A DNA stretch of 64,000 nt from Primulina eburnea. Taxonomy: Eukaryota; Streptophyta; Magnoliopsida; Lamiales; Gesneriaceae. Below are positions 41,961 to 55,247 of this stretch, piece by piece (the stretch's first letter is position 1; each line of letters begins with the position of its first letter). The position numbers and the translations under genes are program-made. The stretch covers positions 36,001-100,000 of the forward strand of contig NW_027331414.1 of assembly GCF_022965805.1 (NCBI RefSeq), read 5' to 3'. The notes under the pieces are model-generated. The model had not been told where the DNA came from. It was given only the letters and a program-made list of their open reading frames with translations, and made no database searches.

Positions 41961-44630
41961 ATTTAGTTCACGTAACATGACTGCATACAATCAATGATTT
42001 TATTTAAATTATGTGTTTAGTTATTTTTGTGCATTTTATGCATAATTATTGCATGATATGAAATAAATCATCAGGAAAATTATTTTTATTACATGAACTA
42101 TTTTGAAAGTTCATGCATTAAGATTTTGAAGTTGCATTTCGTGCTCAAACGAGGAACAGACACAGGAGAATTATCAGGAAAATTATTTTTATTACATGGT
42201 TAATTTTTATTAATTAATATAAGATTTTTTAAATGTATTTTTCAAGAAATGGGTTTTGTTGGATATTTTTACCCGCCGGAGCATATTTTTATCGGTACGC
42301 AATTTTTATCGAAATGCAGGACTTTTTGAGGGTTCGGGTAATATTTTCAAAAACTTACTAAAACGAAATATTTTTCGGAGTGTGTTTGGGTTTGATGGGC
42401 CTATTTTTAAACTTGTTGGACTCAAAACTCTTTAATAAATTAAAGTTAGGGCCCATTAGCTTAATTTTTTTGTCTATTTAATTGACCCCTAAACCTAAAC
42501 TAAACAGCCGACACTCCCCTTCACTCAGCCATATTCTCTCGGTTTCAGCACCTCCTTCAATAGCAAAGCATCGGCCATAGTAATTCTTGCAAGAAAATTT
42601 CCTTCGGTGCCTTCCCTTCGCGCGGTTCTTCAAGTTTTCGTTGAAAATACATCAAGGCACACCATGTAACATTGTTTTTGCATCATTCACGTCCTATATT
42701 ACTGTTTTGTATGCATTTGTGTGATAAAAGTTTCGATCTAGCCTTGAGCATGAGAAGTTTTTTGTTTTTACTATTGTTCTTGCAAATGCCATGATCGTTA
42801 CTCACGTTTTTCTTACTGTTGTGCTAGGGCTGTTGTTTTTGGTTGTTAGCGGGTTAATCATGGTGTCAAGATGTTGTTTTGGGGTTAGAATCGGTTGTGG
42901 TTTTCTGTAAGTTGAAATGCCGAGAGGTGTACACGTAGGTGTGCCTCGCGTGGGTTGTGGATCGAGTGAGGGGTGGTGCGGGCGGTGCACGGACAAACAG
43001 AGGCTTGGACCAGAACCTGCTGGGTCTCAGTCATGGCCCAGGGAGGCCCAACCACCGCTAGAACCATCTGTATAGCCCGCCGCACGAGTTGAGGAGTGAA
43101 GCTCGGGTGGAAGGATTTCGAGTGCTAGCGTTTGTGGCTTGCAGGTTGCATGGGGCTGTGTCGTGCAGGTTACATCTAATAAATAATTTTAATATGTTTT
43201 GGTTTTTTTAAGGAGTTTGGTATGCTTCGGGTCAAATTTTAGAGGTCCAGGGATAAAACGGTCATTTTGGGTCTCCAAGGGCAAAATGGTCATTTTGCAC
43301 TTGGGGTGAGATTTTAGTCCTGGCAGCGCCCTGAGCAGAAATTTATCATGTTTTAAATTTTTATGCATCATTATTATGATTTTTATGAATTTATGAAATG
43401 TACGTTGCATGCTTCGTTTTGAGGAAAAATTTGCATATGTGCATGATTTTGATAACTGATGAAAATGACGATGTTTGAATGATGAGAATTAGTTGTGGCT
43501 ATCGAAGTATATTAAATGCCTAAGACGTATATGTAAATGATGATGATGAGGCCTAGACACAATGGATAGGTAATCCTGTCAGTGATGTCCGACAGCAGCC
43601 GGGTACCACGGTTCTATGCATGATGGATCCATCGTAAATGATGATGATGTACGATAGTCACCTCTAATGAAATGAATTCACCAAAGGATATGATGAACGA
43701 TGAATGATGAATGATGATTAATGATGAGCTGTTTTGACATGCAACAATTCCATATGACACGTTTACATTACGCTTTTAAAGTTCATGAAAGATATGTTTA
43801 TTACAAGATATTTTCACTGTTGTGTGCTATGTATATGTACTTGTTATTTCTGGTATAGGTGTGTTGAGTCTTTAGACTCACTAGGCGTGTGTGATACATG
43901 TGAGCATGATATCGAGTGGACTGCAAGTGCCGAACTTTGAGTAGGCAGGCTTGGTGGGGTGACACAACCCGAGAACCCCCTGCTTTCTGCACTTTTATGA
44001 TTTTATGAGAATGAGAGGATTTGAGTATTTTCTTTATATACGCTAATATTTGAGTATTTGGATGTTACAATTTTACTTGCTTATGTTTCGTTTCGTTTTA
44101 ATAGCAAACATTTATGATTATTTTCAAACGATATTTAAGTAGGACTGCATGTATGAAAAATATTCAAATGCTTATTTTTAAAATGTGAGCTTTAAAAAAA
44201 AATATTTTCGCATTTTAAATATATAGATGTTTCACTCACTAGACTTGATCGATGCAGGTGAGGACGAGTTTGAGGAGACGAGAGGCGGAGACCAGTGAGA
44301 TGGTCAGACTGGGCGGAGGACTAACCCGAGGACCGCTTAAGATTTCAAGAAATTTTATTCATGTTAAACTCATTTACTCTGATTTTAATGAAACCACTTT
44401 ATGTTATTTAAACAAGTACTTTTGCAAGCTAGTTAGGGTGACTTGATAACACAAAAATAGTTTGAATTCTTTTATGTTTAAATATTTAAACAAGCTTTTT
44501 ATTTGTATTTCATTGTTGAGAGTTTATTTCTTATTTAAATCTTTTTTTTATTTTCCGCACGATCTTTATCTTTTTTTTAGGCGGCTGATTCGACTATGTA
44601 CCTGTATCGAATATATAGTACACTTCCTAA
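41961..44630 (+). mobile_element. LTR-like block of another gypsy element, no coding sequence
   Basis: U3-like AT-rich DNA, a leader-like segment around 42500-42670 (ACAGCCGACACTCCCC...CATGTAAC), a GTTGAGTCTTTAGACTCACTAGG motif at 43862, and a tail with GAGGACGAGTTTGAGGAGAC (44261). This resembles a single long LTR of a chromovirus, but I cannot fix its ends, and no primer site or purine tract is visible. ORFs here are short and unrecognisable. Confidence 0.45.
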
Positions 44631-45616
44631 TGTGGGGACCCGGACGCTGATCTTTTTCTTAGTCTTCTTTGGGATTTAATTGTCAATTAAGATAAAACAG
44701 GGTCTAAAAATTTTTCTTTTAAAATGCGGGTGCGGAAGGTAATGGAATCTAAATAACATACATCTCAGTATCAAAATACATTTCAGTATAAAAGTACAAT
44801 AATGTACATTATTCACTCAAACTAATCTAGGGTTTAACTACTAAATCTCACGTATTAAACCAAGTCTACAATAAGTCCGGAGTCACCACGCTAAACTCGT
44901 CTTCTCTCATCATTTTCTTTACCCCGATCTTGTCCCACCTGTTGTCATGCACACATACAAAACAAGACAACAGCCGGATACTCCGGTGAGATAAATTCCA
45001 GTATAAAACATGGTAAACATGGATATACACAAAGTGAATCATGAAACATTCTATCATGAATAAAATTGAAAACAATAGATTTCATAATCTATGAAATTAA
45101 ATCAAAATAAGCATGCAACTCAAATCAGCTAAACATGCTACTCAAATCAAATCATAAAAACATGCTATCATGACTGAAAGCAATAAAAATGGGTTTCATA
45201 GTCTATGAAACACATCCATAAACGCATGCAGTTCTAGTCAAATCATGTCTAGACTCGACTCAACTATAACTCTAGGGATCCCGGTGTGAATAAGACGATC
45301 TATCACCTACCCTCCCAATCGGGGTGACTGTATGTCTTACTCCTAGACTTCGGCCCGATCTGTATCCACATCTACAATAGGAGACTGATATTCCCCTAAG
45401 CTGTGATATCACCGAACGTCTAGAAGTTTGACTGTTCTGTCAAGACTCCCTATCTTAAATGCAATAAATAACAATCTGTAAACAAAGCATAATCATCATC
45501 AAAGGATATGAATATATCATCTATAAACACATCATAATCATATCATAAAATAAACAACAATAATTCTAGTATGTGATTTTGTTGGGAAACTCAAATGGGA
45601 TCTCAATTGAGTTGTA
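44631..45616 (-). repeat. Diverged reverse-strand LTR fragment that hosts the array
   Basis: Plus strand starts TGTGGGGACCCGGACGCTGATC, matching the 3' termini of the array LTRs, and shares CCACCTGTTGTCATGCACAC and AACAGCCGGATA with them, but is otherwise clearly diverged. It ends at TTGTA (45612-45616), where LTR E1 begins; the remainder should lie beyond the window. Confidence 0.75.
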
Positions 45617-46289
45617 TGTGGGGACCCGGACGCTAATCAAGTTCTTAATCATGTTTGGGACTAATTAATCAATTATAAAACAGGGTCTAAAATTTTTCTT
45701 TTTAAAATGCGGAATGTAGTGAAATAAACATATATAAATCTCAGTATATAATAAAGTACATGTCTAGTACTATATACAATCTGTCACAAAAAGGGTTTAA
45801 CAACTATAAAGCAAGTGTTCAAAACCCTATCTCTAGTCCAAGTCCGTGGCCTCCACTCTAATCTCGATCTTCATCTCTGTGACCTTGATCCAGCCCCACC
45901 TGTTGTCATGCACACATACAAAACAAGACAACAGCCGGATAACTCCGGTGAGATATAAATATCCCAGTATAAACAATGTAAACATGCAGTCATATAAAAG
46001 CATATACGAATTATTCATAATATGTCTCAAATCAGAAACATAATCAGAAACATAAATCCATATCAAACATTCAATAATCATGAATGGCATAAATAATGTA
46101 AATCAACATGTCATATCAGACTCAACTCAATCGACGCATCGTCACAGACTCGACTCCACTGACGCGTCGTCTCAGACTCGACTCAACTCTATCCTAGGGA
46201 TCCCGATGTCTGAATAATAATAATTATACCGAATCTCATTCGATAGGAATGAATCAATCCCTAACGGCATCGATATAATTCATATATCC

Positions 46290-46500
46290 AGTGTCTGGGC
46301 GAATCAGCCGCAGAATTGACGACTCAGTCAATAACCTGACGAATCAGCCGGTAATTAGTCGAATCAGCCAACAACAGACAACTCAGCCTGTAATTAAGCG
46401 AATCAGCTTAAGTTTAGACGAATCAGTCAATAACCTGACGAATCAGCCGGTGACTAGGCGAATCAGCCTATGACTCCACGACTCAGTAATCAATATATAC
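46290..46500. repeat. GAATCAGCC-type tandem repeats in array LTR
   Basis: About ten units of 17-22 bp with core CGAATCAGCC or CGACTCAG(T/C)C. Repeated in every array LTR (about 51796-51990, 57315-57505 and 62843-63035). An adjacent CAGACTCGACTC repeat lies at 46110-46190. Confidence 0.88.
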
Positions 46501-47304
46501 AGTCAGTATCTAAGCAACTCAATCAATGACTAGCGAATCAGCAGTCATTACATGCAGTGGCTATAAATCAATAGACTACAATCATCAATCTCATCAATTA
46601 CAAGAATCAATGTAATAAACTAAGTATGTGATTTAGGGAAACTCGAGTCAAACCTTCCTCGAGTTGTACAATCCCAACACAACATAATTTATACCTTTCT
46701 TGTTGTCGCTCTGATACAATCGAAGTCTTGATTCAACGTCTGTCACTGTTCAATCTGGCAATGACAATATCAATATTCTGTATCAATATTCTAACATCTC
46801 TGTTTTATCAAATTCTGATGGTACAACCGTACCATCTACGATACTGATAATACTATATCCGTCTATATCAATTCCAATCATTTACAATCAACCACTGTAC
46901 CAATCTGGTATCAATTCTAGTCAATTTCATTCTGAAATTCATAACAATTCCATATTCAGTCCGTTTCTTAATCTGACTTCGATTCTACGCTGTCTGACAT
47001 GTCAAGAACAACATATATGACGTGTATTCAATTCTAACAACATCATATTTCCAAAACATGTCCAAACGTAATAAAACTTACGTCCCGTAGTAGCCTGCGT
47101 TTCTAGGAACACGGTGCCGTACTCGGATTCAAGTTTGGACGGACGGATCGAAATATAAAGGCGTAAGGATTTCTTCGAAAGTTTCTCTGAGCCCTTCCTC
47201 GATTTCCCTTCTTATTTTCTGAGGAAGGAGACGTGATATACATATATATATATATCAAGTTTGCATGTAGGAGAAACATGGCGTTTTTCCACCAATTGCA
47301 GTCG

Positions 47305-47482
47305 GCGCTCGAGCGGTGCAAATCTACCGCTCGAGCGCGGTAGGTTCTGTCCACGCTATTCTGGAATACACCTTTGGCGCTCGGGCGGTCAAAAACTACC
47401 GCCCGGGCGCCAAGTCTTCTGCCCGAGACATCTTTGGTTTAACATTGGCGCTCGAGCGGTCAAGAACCACCGCTCGGGCGCC
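47305..47482. repeat. Three GC-rich hairpins in LTR E1
   Basis: Inverted repeats at 47305-47338, 47376-47411 and 47447-47482. Each has arms of the type GGCGCTCGAGCGGT and its complement around a short A-rich loop. The same triplet is at 52797-52975, 58322-58500 and from 63859 to about the window end. In the third LTR the middle hairpin (from about 58395) is a perfect match of GGCGCCCGGGCGGT with its complement. Confidence 0.92.
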
Positions 47483-47635
47483 AGACATTCTGCCCGAAAA
47501 TCACATAACTCATATGTGTTAACCAATTTGGTCCCGGAGTGGTCCAAATATACTCACATCCGTTCATCATCAATAAATCATCTCAGATTACGTTAATCAT
47601 TTCAGATTACGTTAATCAAATTCTTGGGCATTACA

Positions 47636-49755
47636 TTTCTCCCCCTCTTAGATCTGAGTTCGTCCTCGAACTCGCAAGTAATCAATTCAGATATATCAGA
47701 AGAAATGTATATAGAGTTTAAATCAGAAACTCATCTCAATGAATCTGTTCTGAAATTTCAATCTCATATCAACTTCTATTTCTAAAAATTACTCTGATAA
47801 AGTCAATCTCTCAATACTGGTTATACAACATCTGTATAGACCCAACTAACAGTTCGTAATAGCTCAACACCATCAGCTGTTATTAAGTCAGTTTATCTCG
47901 ATCAAAGATATATTCGATCTTCGATCTCAGTTACCAACAGTCATCGTCCGACGTTGGCATATTCAGTCTGTTTATCATGAGCTATTTTCATTTTCTTCTG
48001 AATTAGCTCCATCTTTTCAGTCATATCTCTGATCATTTCATAACTAATCTCAAGAATCTCAGAGATATCATTTTAATAAAGAGAGAATCCCTATATCTTT
48101 CCGTACAACGCTTCGAAAGGAGTTATCTCAATACTCGTTCGATAGTTGTTGTTGTACGCAAATTCACAAATGACAACAAATCATGTCAACTAGTGCTAAA
48201 ATCTAGCACTACAGTTCCTGAATATTCTCCAGTATCCGGATAATTCGCTCTGATTATCCGTCAATCTATGAAACAATCTAAGAGAGAGCTCATGGTATAC
48301 TCTATCATAAGTACACAATCAATCAAAATTAATCACAATTTGATACATTCTATGGTGGCATTCTGATCTTTCTGACCACTTTTTTTTTTTTTTTTTTGAC
48401 ATCAATCTGTGTCATTTGGTCATGTTTGTACATTATCTGGTACAAATTGATATATACAGATTGAACAATCTGTCAATCTTAATCATATCATATTATAATC
48501 TGTGAAAATGACGGTAATTTCATTACGAAGACTATAGAAATTTACTACCATTTCTATTTAGAACTTTACAATTCTGTAATAAATCTTCTGATTTCTATCT
48601 TTCTATCCTGTTAGCGATTTAGACTGCCAACATTTCAATACAATTCTATTATAACTGATCTCATCTGTCTATATCACAACTATCTGTTCGAATACCATAC
48701 AGTCTCAATCATCAGACTGAACACTGAATCCATGACTGTAAGCTTCTGACAATATCTGTCCTTTCTGATTCGAACTATTTGATATACACAAATCAGTTAA
48801 TAACATAAATTAAAGAGGAAATACCTACCTGGTATTCGGCTCTGACTATCAATATCAAGCTTTGCTGTACAATTCTGACACATCTAACATCACGGAATAA
48901 TCAGTCTCATACAAAATATAAAATCACGTATCTGTTACTCTGATCGACACTCTGTTCTAACTATCGATATTGAGTTCTAAACATTCTAATCAGCTTTTCG
49001 AACTGATAACGTTTCAACATCAGCTCTGGTTCGGACAATACAATATAATCTCCATTGTCTACAATCTCAGCTGACTAGTCACCGTTTAGTTCTGTGAAAA
49101 TCAACGAATACATCATCTTCAGATATAACACATCCTGAATGCAATCGGTCTCAATCAGGATTCACCATATCAATAGTTCTGATATCAATCAAAGCTACAA
49201 TCAATTTCTCTGAAATCAGATCTAGAGTCTTATCTGGGGAAAACATCGAGAACTTTCTTATCATTGGTAAATCAGCCAATGATAGACTCAACTTCAGTAA
49301 ATCAACTGAATACATAAGGAGTCACTCTGCTCCTTTCTGTAATAATCGAGTCATAGCTAGTACGAATATCAAAAGAATTCTCAGTCTAGAATTCTTATCG
49401 TACCGTATTCATTTCTTAGTCATCTCAGGTTTAATTCTCCCCATTTTCTGGAACTAATCTATGGTAGCTCTGTACTTGATCAGCATATCAATATCAGTAA
49501 CGCAGTTCCAAAATCATAGAACACCAGTACAATACCATCTACCACACAATCTAACTCGATCTCATTCTCATCCTACTGTAGTATACAAGATCTAACAGAA
49601 ATCACTGATACAAGATCTTTTCCCAAAGGAAAAGAACAAATACTACAGTAAATAGAGACTCAATAGATAATGCATGCATCAATGCAAATCTTTCAGAAAG
49701 CAAAGCATGTGAAGCACCGGTATCCCTCGATACATATGCAGGATAATCAAACAAA
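47636..49755 (-). pseudogene. Collapsed pol remnant, array unit 1
   Basis: On the minus strand the order of element B pol can be followed without any open frame: a protease-like GATACCGGTGCTTCACATGC (encoding DTGAS) near 49700, an RT N-terminal segment matching B around 49260-49390 (ATTCAGTTGATTTACTGAAG), and an integrase-tail segment near 48095-48175. Only 2.1 kb remain against about 3.5 kb in B, with many stops. The same state is seen in units 2 (53129-55247) and 3 (58654-60768). Confidence 0.75.
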
Positions 49756-50865
49756 TCAATTACCTGCAACATCATTATCTGGTGCTTCCTGAGCCTGCTC
49801 CTCGGTCAAAGCAAATACTCTGGCCTGCTGTCTAGGAGGCTGGCCAACTGTCTGGCTTCCTCCTGGCCTCTGCTGTGACTGAGATGGTGCTGGCTGAAAT
49901 AAAGAGACAACCGTTGATCGTCTACTCCACTGTGCCGCTGATCCCGCAGATTCGGCTCCCTGGGATCTTTGGGAATCCCTCTGTGGACATACTCTGGCAA
50001 AATGTCCCTGTTGTTTGCAGAAGTGGCAACTACCAAGTACTCCTTGGCATTGCTCAGTGGAATGTCTCCCTCCACAATTTCCGCAGTAAACCCCGGTATA
50101 ACTCTGTTGGGGACCACTGGAACTAGAAGAACTGCCGCCAGACTTCTTAAACTGCTTTCCTCTAGCCTTCAGAAAATCTTTCTTTCCACCACTGCTACTG
50201 CCACCCTCGAATCGGGGAGGTGGTTGCGGTGGTCTCGACACTGGAGGAACAAATTCAGCTCCTCTCTGCCTTATCAGGCCCGCTTCAGCGCCCTTTGCTC
50301 TATTCATGGCATCAGCAAAATTATTCGATCGTCCTGTGTTCACCAATGTAAAAATATCGGGATTCAAGCCATTGATGAACTGATCAGCAACGGCTTCGTC
50401 ATTTTCAGACACATGAGGAGCAAACTTCAACAAGGTAGAGAACTTGGTCACATATTCCTCAATGTTCAGCTGACCTTGTCTCAAATTGGCAAACTCCGCC
50501 CCCTTGTCTTTTCTGTACGACACTGGGAAAAATCTTTGATAAAACTCAGTTTTAAATACATCCCAAGTAATAATCGTACCTCGTTGCTCCAAGGCCCTCT
50601 TCATCGTAATCCACCAGCTTTTTGCAACATCAAGCAACTGGTGCCCAATCAATTTAATTCGGCGCTCATCACTGTACTCCAGTGAATCAAACAGCATCTC
50701 AATATTACCTAACCAACTCTCACACTCGACCGATGTCTCGGTACCCTTCAGAGTGGGTGGTTTGAATGACTGAAACCTCTTCAGCAAGGTTTCCATTGGA
50801 GTCGGTGTTACATCCATTGGAGGATTCGATGTACTACCCTGTTCTGGTATTCTTCTGGGAGGCAT
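49756..50865 (-). CDS. Array unit 1 gag, intact (369 residues)
   Basis: Starts MPPRRIPEQGSTSNPPMD, nearly the same as element B gag. The capsid core holds WWITMKRALEQRG, FYQRFFPVSYRKDKGAEFANLRQGQLN and ADQFINGLNPDIFTLVNTGR. A Pro-rich, then Gly/Ser-rich basic linker follows, then a short CCHC-like CGNCGGRHSTEQC and a canonical knuckle with C280, C283, H288 and C293. It ends ALTEEQAQEAPDNDVAGN at the gag-protease boundary, where a stop now terminates it. It would assemble particles that package element RNA. It is the only intact gag of the three. Confidence 0.92.
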   Translation of the reverse strand: MPPRRIPEQGSTSNPPMDVTPTPMETLLKRFQSFKPPTLKGTETSVECESWLGNIEMLFDSLEYSDERRIKLIGHQLLDVAKSWWITMKRALEQRGTIITWDVFKTEFYQRFFPVSYRKDKGAEFANLRQGQLNIEEYVTKFSTLLKFAPHVSENDEAVADQFINGLNPDIFTLVNTGRSNNFADAMNRAKGAEAGLIRQRGAEFVPPVSRPPQPPPRFEGGSSSGGKKDFLKARGKQFKKSGGSSSSSSGPQQSYTGVYCGNCGGRHSTEQCQGVLGSCHFCKQQGHFARVCPQRDSQRSQGAESAGSAAQWSRRSTVVSLFQPAPSQSQQRPGGSQTVGQPPRQQARVFALTEEQAQEAPDNDVAGN

Positions 50866-51123
50866 ATCTGAATATCACAAGGATTAGTAACCCAATCCAA
50901 CAAACCTGTTTCAATTCAGTCTCTCCTCCGATCATCTTACTGCTGATCGAGAATCAGTTCAGATTCGTTCCCAATAATACATATTACAAAATCAAATCAG
51001 ATAAGTCAAGTAACATGTATTATCTAACGCAGTAAGACATGCTAGCATTCAAAAGCAGGAAAGAAAACCTCAATCTACCCCGCTCACTAGCCTCTTCTAT
51101 CTCAATCTAAAGAACTCTAGGTT
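50866..51123 (-). other. Leader of array unit 1, primer site deleted
   Basis: Untranslated leader between LTR and gag. Compared with unit 2 (56358-56644) a 40-bp segment holding the primer site and the last bases of the LTR is missing at 51123/51124. Confidence 0.88.
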
Positions 51124-53128
51124 GGACGCTAATCAAGTTCTTAATCATGTTTGGGACTAATTAATCAATTATAAAACAGGGTCTAAAATTTTTCTTTTTA
51201 AAATGCGGAATGTAGTGAAATAAACATATATAAATCTCAGTATATAATAAAGTACATGTCTAGTACTATATACAATCTGTCACAAAAAGGGTTTAACAAC
51301 TATAAAGCAAGTGTTCAAAACCCTATCTCTAGTCCAAGTCCGTGGCCTCCACTCTAATCTCGATCTTCATCTCTGTGACCCTGATCCAGCCCCACCTGTT
51401 GTCATGCACACATACAAAACAAGGCAACAGCCGGATAACTCCGGTGAGATATAAATATCCCAGTATAAACAATGTAAACATGCAGTCATATAAAAGCATA
51501 TACGAATTATTCATAATATGTCTCAAATCAGAAACATAATCAGAAACATAAATCCATATCAAACATTCAATAATCATGAATGGCATAAATAATGTAAATC
51601 AACATGTCATATCAGACTCAACTCAATCGACGCATCGTCACAGACTCGACTCCACTGACGCGTCGTCTCAGACTCGACTCAACTCTATCCTAGGGATCCC
51701 GATGTCTGAATAATAATAATTATACCGAATCTCATTCGATAGGAATGAATCAATCCCTAACGGCATCGATATAATTCATATATCCAGTGTCTGGGCGAAT
51801 CAGCCGCAGAATTGACGACTCAGTCAATAACCTGACGAATCAGCCGGTAATTAGTCGAATCAGCCAACAACAGACAACTCAGCCTGTAATTAAGCGAATC
51901 AGCTTAAGTTTAGACGAATCAGTCAATAACCTGACGAATCAGCCGGTGACTAGGCGAATCAGCCTATGACTCCACGACTCAGTAATCAATATATACAGTC
52001 AGTATCTAAGCAACTCAATCAATGACTAGCGAATCAGCAGTCATTACATGCAGTGGCTATAAATCAATAGACTACAATCATCAATCTCATCAATTACAAG
52101 AATCAATGTAATAAACTAAGTATGTGATTTAGGGAAACTCGAGTCAAACCTTCCTCGAGTTGTACAATCCCAACACAACATAATTTATACCTTTCTTGTT
52201 GTCGCTCTGATACAATCGAAGTCTTGATTCAACGTCTGTCACTGTTCAATCTGGCAATGACAATATCAATATTCTGTATCAATATTCTAACATCTCTGTT
52301 TTATCAAATTCTGATGGTACAACCGTACCATCTTACGATACTGATAATACTATATCCGTCTATATCAATTCCAATCATTTACAATCAACCACTGTACCAA
52401 TCTGGTATCAATTCTAGTCAATTTCATTCTGAAATTCATAACAATTCCATATTCAGTCCGTTTCTTAATCTGACTTCGATTCTACGCTGTCTGACATGTC
52501 AAGAACAACATATACGACGTGTATTCAATTCTAACAACATCATATTTCCAAAACATGTCCAAACGTAATAAAACTTACGTCCCGTAGTAGCCTGCGTTGC
52601 TAGGAACACGGTGCCGTACTCGGATTCAAGTTTGGACGGACGGATCGAAATATAAAGGCGTAAGGATTTCTTCGAAAGTTTCTCTGAGCCCTTCCTCGAT
52701 TTCCCTTCTTATTTTCTGAGGAAGGAGACGTGATATACATATATATATCAAGTTTGCATGTAGGAGAAACGTGGCGTTTTTCCACCAATTGCAGTCGGCG
52801 CTCGAGCGGTGCAAATCTACCGCTCGAGCGCGGTAGATTCTGTCCACGCTCTTCCGGAATACACCTTTGGCGCTCGGGCGGTCAAAAACTACTGCCCGGG
52901 CGCCAAGTCTTCTGCCCGAGACATCTTTGATTTAACATTGGCGCTCGAGCGGTCTAGAACCACCGCTCGGGCGCCAGACATTCTGCCCGAAAATCACATA
53001 ACTCATATGTGTTAACCAATTTGGTCCCGGAGTGGTCCAAATATACTCACATCCGTTCATCATCAATAAATCATCTCAGATTACGTTAATCATTTCAGAT
53101 TACGTTAATCAAATTCTTGGGCATTACA
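51124..53128 (-). repeat. Array LTR E2
   Basis: About 2.0 kb; its plus-strand left terminus (TGTGGGGACCC) is lost with the 40-bp deletion, and it starts GGACGCTAATC. Hairpin block 52797-52975. Confidence 0.92.
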
Positions 53129-55247
53129 TTTCTCCCCCTCTTAGATCTGAGTTCGTCCTCGAACTCGCAAGTAATCAATTCAGATATATCAGAAGAAATG
53201 TATATAGAGTTTAAATCAGAAACTCATCTCAATGAATCTGTTCTGAAATTTCAATCTCATATCAACTTCTATTTCTAAAAATTACTCTGATAAAGTCAAT
53301 CTCGCAATACTGGTTATACAACATCTGTATAGACCCAACTAACAGTTCGTAATAGCTCAACACCATCAGCTGTTATTAAGTCAGTTTATCTCGATCAAAG
53401 ATATATTCGATCTTCGATCTCAGTTACCAACAGTCATCGTCCGACGTTGGCATATTCAGTCTGTTTATCATGAGCTATTTTCATTTTCTTCTGAATTAGC
53501 TCCATCTTTTCAGTCATATCTCTGATCATTTCAGATCTAATCTCAAGAATCTCAGAGATATCATTTTAATAAAGAGAGAATCCCTATATCTTTCCGTACA
53601 ACGCTTCGAAAGGAGTTATCTCAATACTCGTTCGATAGTTGTTGTTGTACGCAAATTCACAAATGACAACAAATCATGTCAACTAGTGCTAAAATCTAGC
53701 ACTACAGTTCCTGAATATTCTCCAGTATCCGGATAATTCGCTCTGATTATCCGTCAATCTATGAAACAATCTAAGAGAGAGCTCATGGTATACTCTATCA
53801 TAAGTACACAATCAATCAAAATTAATCACAATCTGATACATTCTATGGTGGCATTCTGATCTTTCTGACCACTTTTTTTTTTTTTTTTTGACATCAATCT
53901 GTGTCATTTGATCATGTTTGTACATTATCTGGTACAAATTGATATATATAGATTGAACAATCTGTCAATCTTAATCATATCATATTACAATCTGTAAAAA
54001 TGACGGTAATTTCATTACGAAGACTATAGAAATTTACTACCATTTCTATTTAGAACTTTACAATTCTGTAATAAATCTTCTGATTTCTATCTTTCTATCC
54101 TGTTAGCGATTTAGACTGCCAACATTTCAATACAATTCTGTTATAACTGATCTCATCTGTCTATATCACAACTATCTGTTCGAATACCATACAGTCTCAA
54201 TCATCAGACTGAACACTGAATCCATGACTGTAAGCTTCTGACAATATCTGTCATTTCTGATTCGAACTATTTGATATACACAAATCAGTTAATAACATAA
54301 ATTAAAGAGGAAATACCTACCTGGTATTCGGCTCTGACTATCAATATCAAGCTTTGCTGTACAATTCTGACACATCTAACATCACGGAATAATCAGTCTC
54401 ATACAAAATATAAAATCACGTATCTGTTACTCTGATCGACACTCTGTTCTGACTATCGATATTGAGTTCTAAACTTTCTAATCAGCTTTTCGAACTGATA
54501 ACGTTTCAACATCAGCTCTGGTTCGGACAATACAATATAATCTCCATTGTCTACAATCTCAGCTGACTAGTCACAGTTTAGTTCTGTGAAAATCAACGAA
54601 TACATCATCTTCAGATATAACACATCCTGAATGCAATCGGTCTCAATCAGGATTCACCATATCAATAGTTCTGATATCAATCAAAGCTACAATCAATTTC
54701 TCTGAAATCAGATCTAGAGTCTTATCTGGGGAAAACATCGAGAACTTTCTTATCATTGGTAAATCAGCCAATGATAGACTCAACTTCAGTAAATCAACTG
54801 AATACATAAGGAGTCACTCTGCTCCTTTCTGTAATAATCGAGTCATAGCTAGTACGAATATCAAAAGAATTCTCAGTCTAGAATTCTTATCGTACCGTAT
54901 TCATTTCTTAGTCATCTCAGGTTTAATTCTCCCCATTTTCTGGAACTAATCTATGGTAGCTCTGTACTTGATCAGCATATCAATATCAGTAATGCAGTTC
55001 CAAAATCATAGAACACCAGTACAATACCATCTACCACACAATCTAACTCGATCTCATTCTCATCCTACTGTAGTATACAAGATCTAACAGAAATCACTGA
55101 TACAAGATCTTTTCCCAAAGGAAAAGAACAAATACTACAGTAAATAGAGACTCAATAGATAATGCATGCATCAATGCAAATCTTTCAGAAAGCAAAGCAT
55201 GTGAAGTACCGGTATCCCTCGATACATATGCAGGATAATCAAACAAA
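53129..55247 (-). pseudogene. Collapsed pol remnant, array unit 2
   Basis: Near-identical to 47636-49755, with only scattered substitutions and a T-run difference; the same loss of reading frames shows the decay predates the array. Confidence 0.75.

Larger units (their letters stand above)
45617..47635 (-). repeat. Array LTR E1
   Basis: 2019 bp. Plus strand TGTGGGGACCCGGACGC...GGGCATTACA; in the element's sense it begins TGTAATGCCCAAG and ends GGGTCCCCACA. Sense order: hairpin block (47305-47482), AT-rich TATA-like tract (47234-47260), leader, then the GAATCAGCC tandem repeats (46300-46500). Confidence 0.92.

Noticed and set aside
46290..46500. CRISPR- or minisatellite-coding interpretation of the GAATCAGCC repeats
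   Set aside because: Unit length varies, the repeats are in every array LTR, and the 60-residue ORF over them is chance.
49969..50685. 238-residue plus-strand ORF opposite gag, repeated in all three array units
   Set aside because: Antisense shadow of gag; its persistence only reflects the near-identity of the copies.
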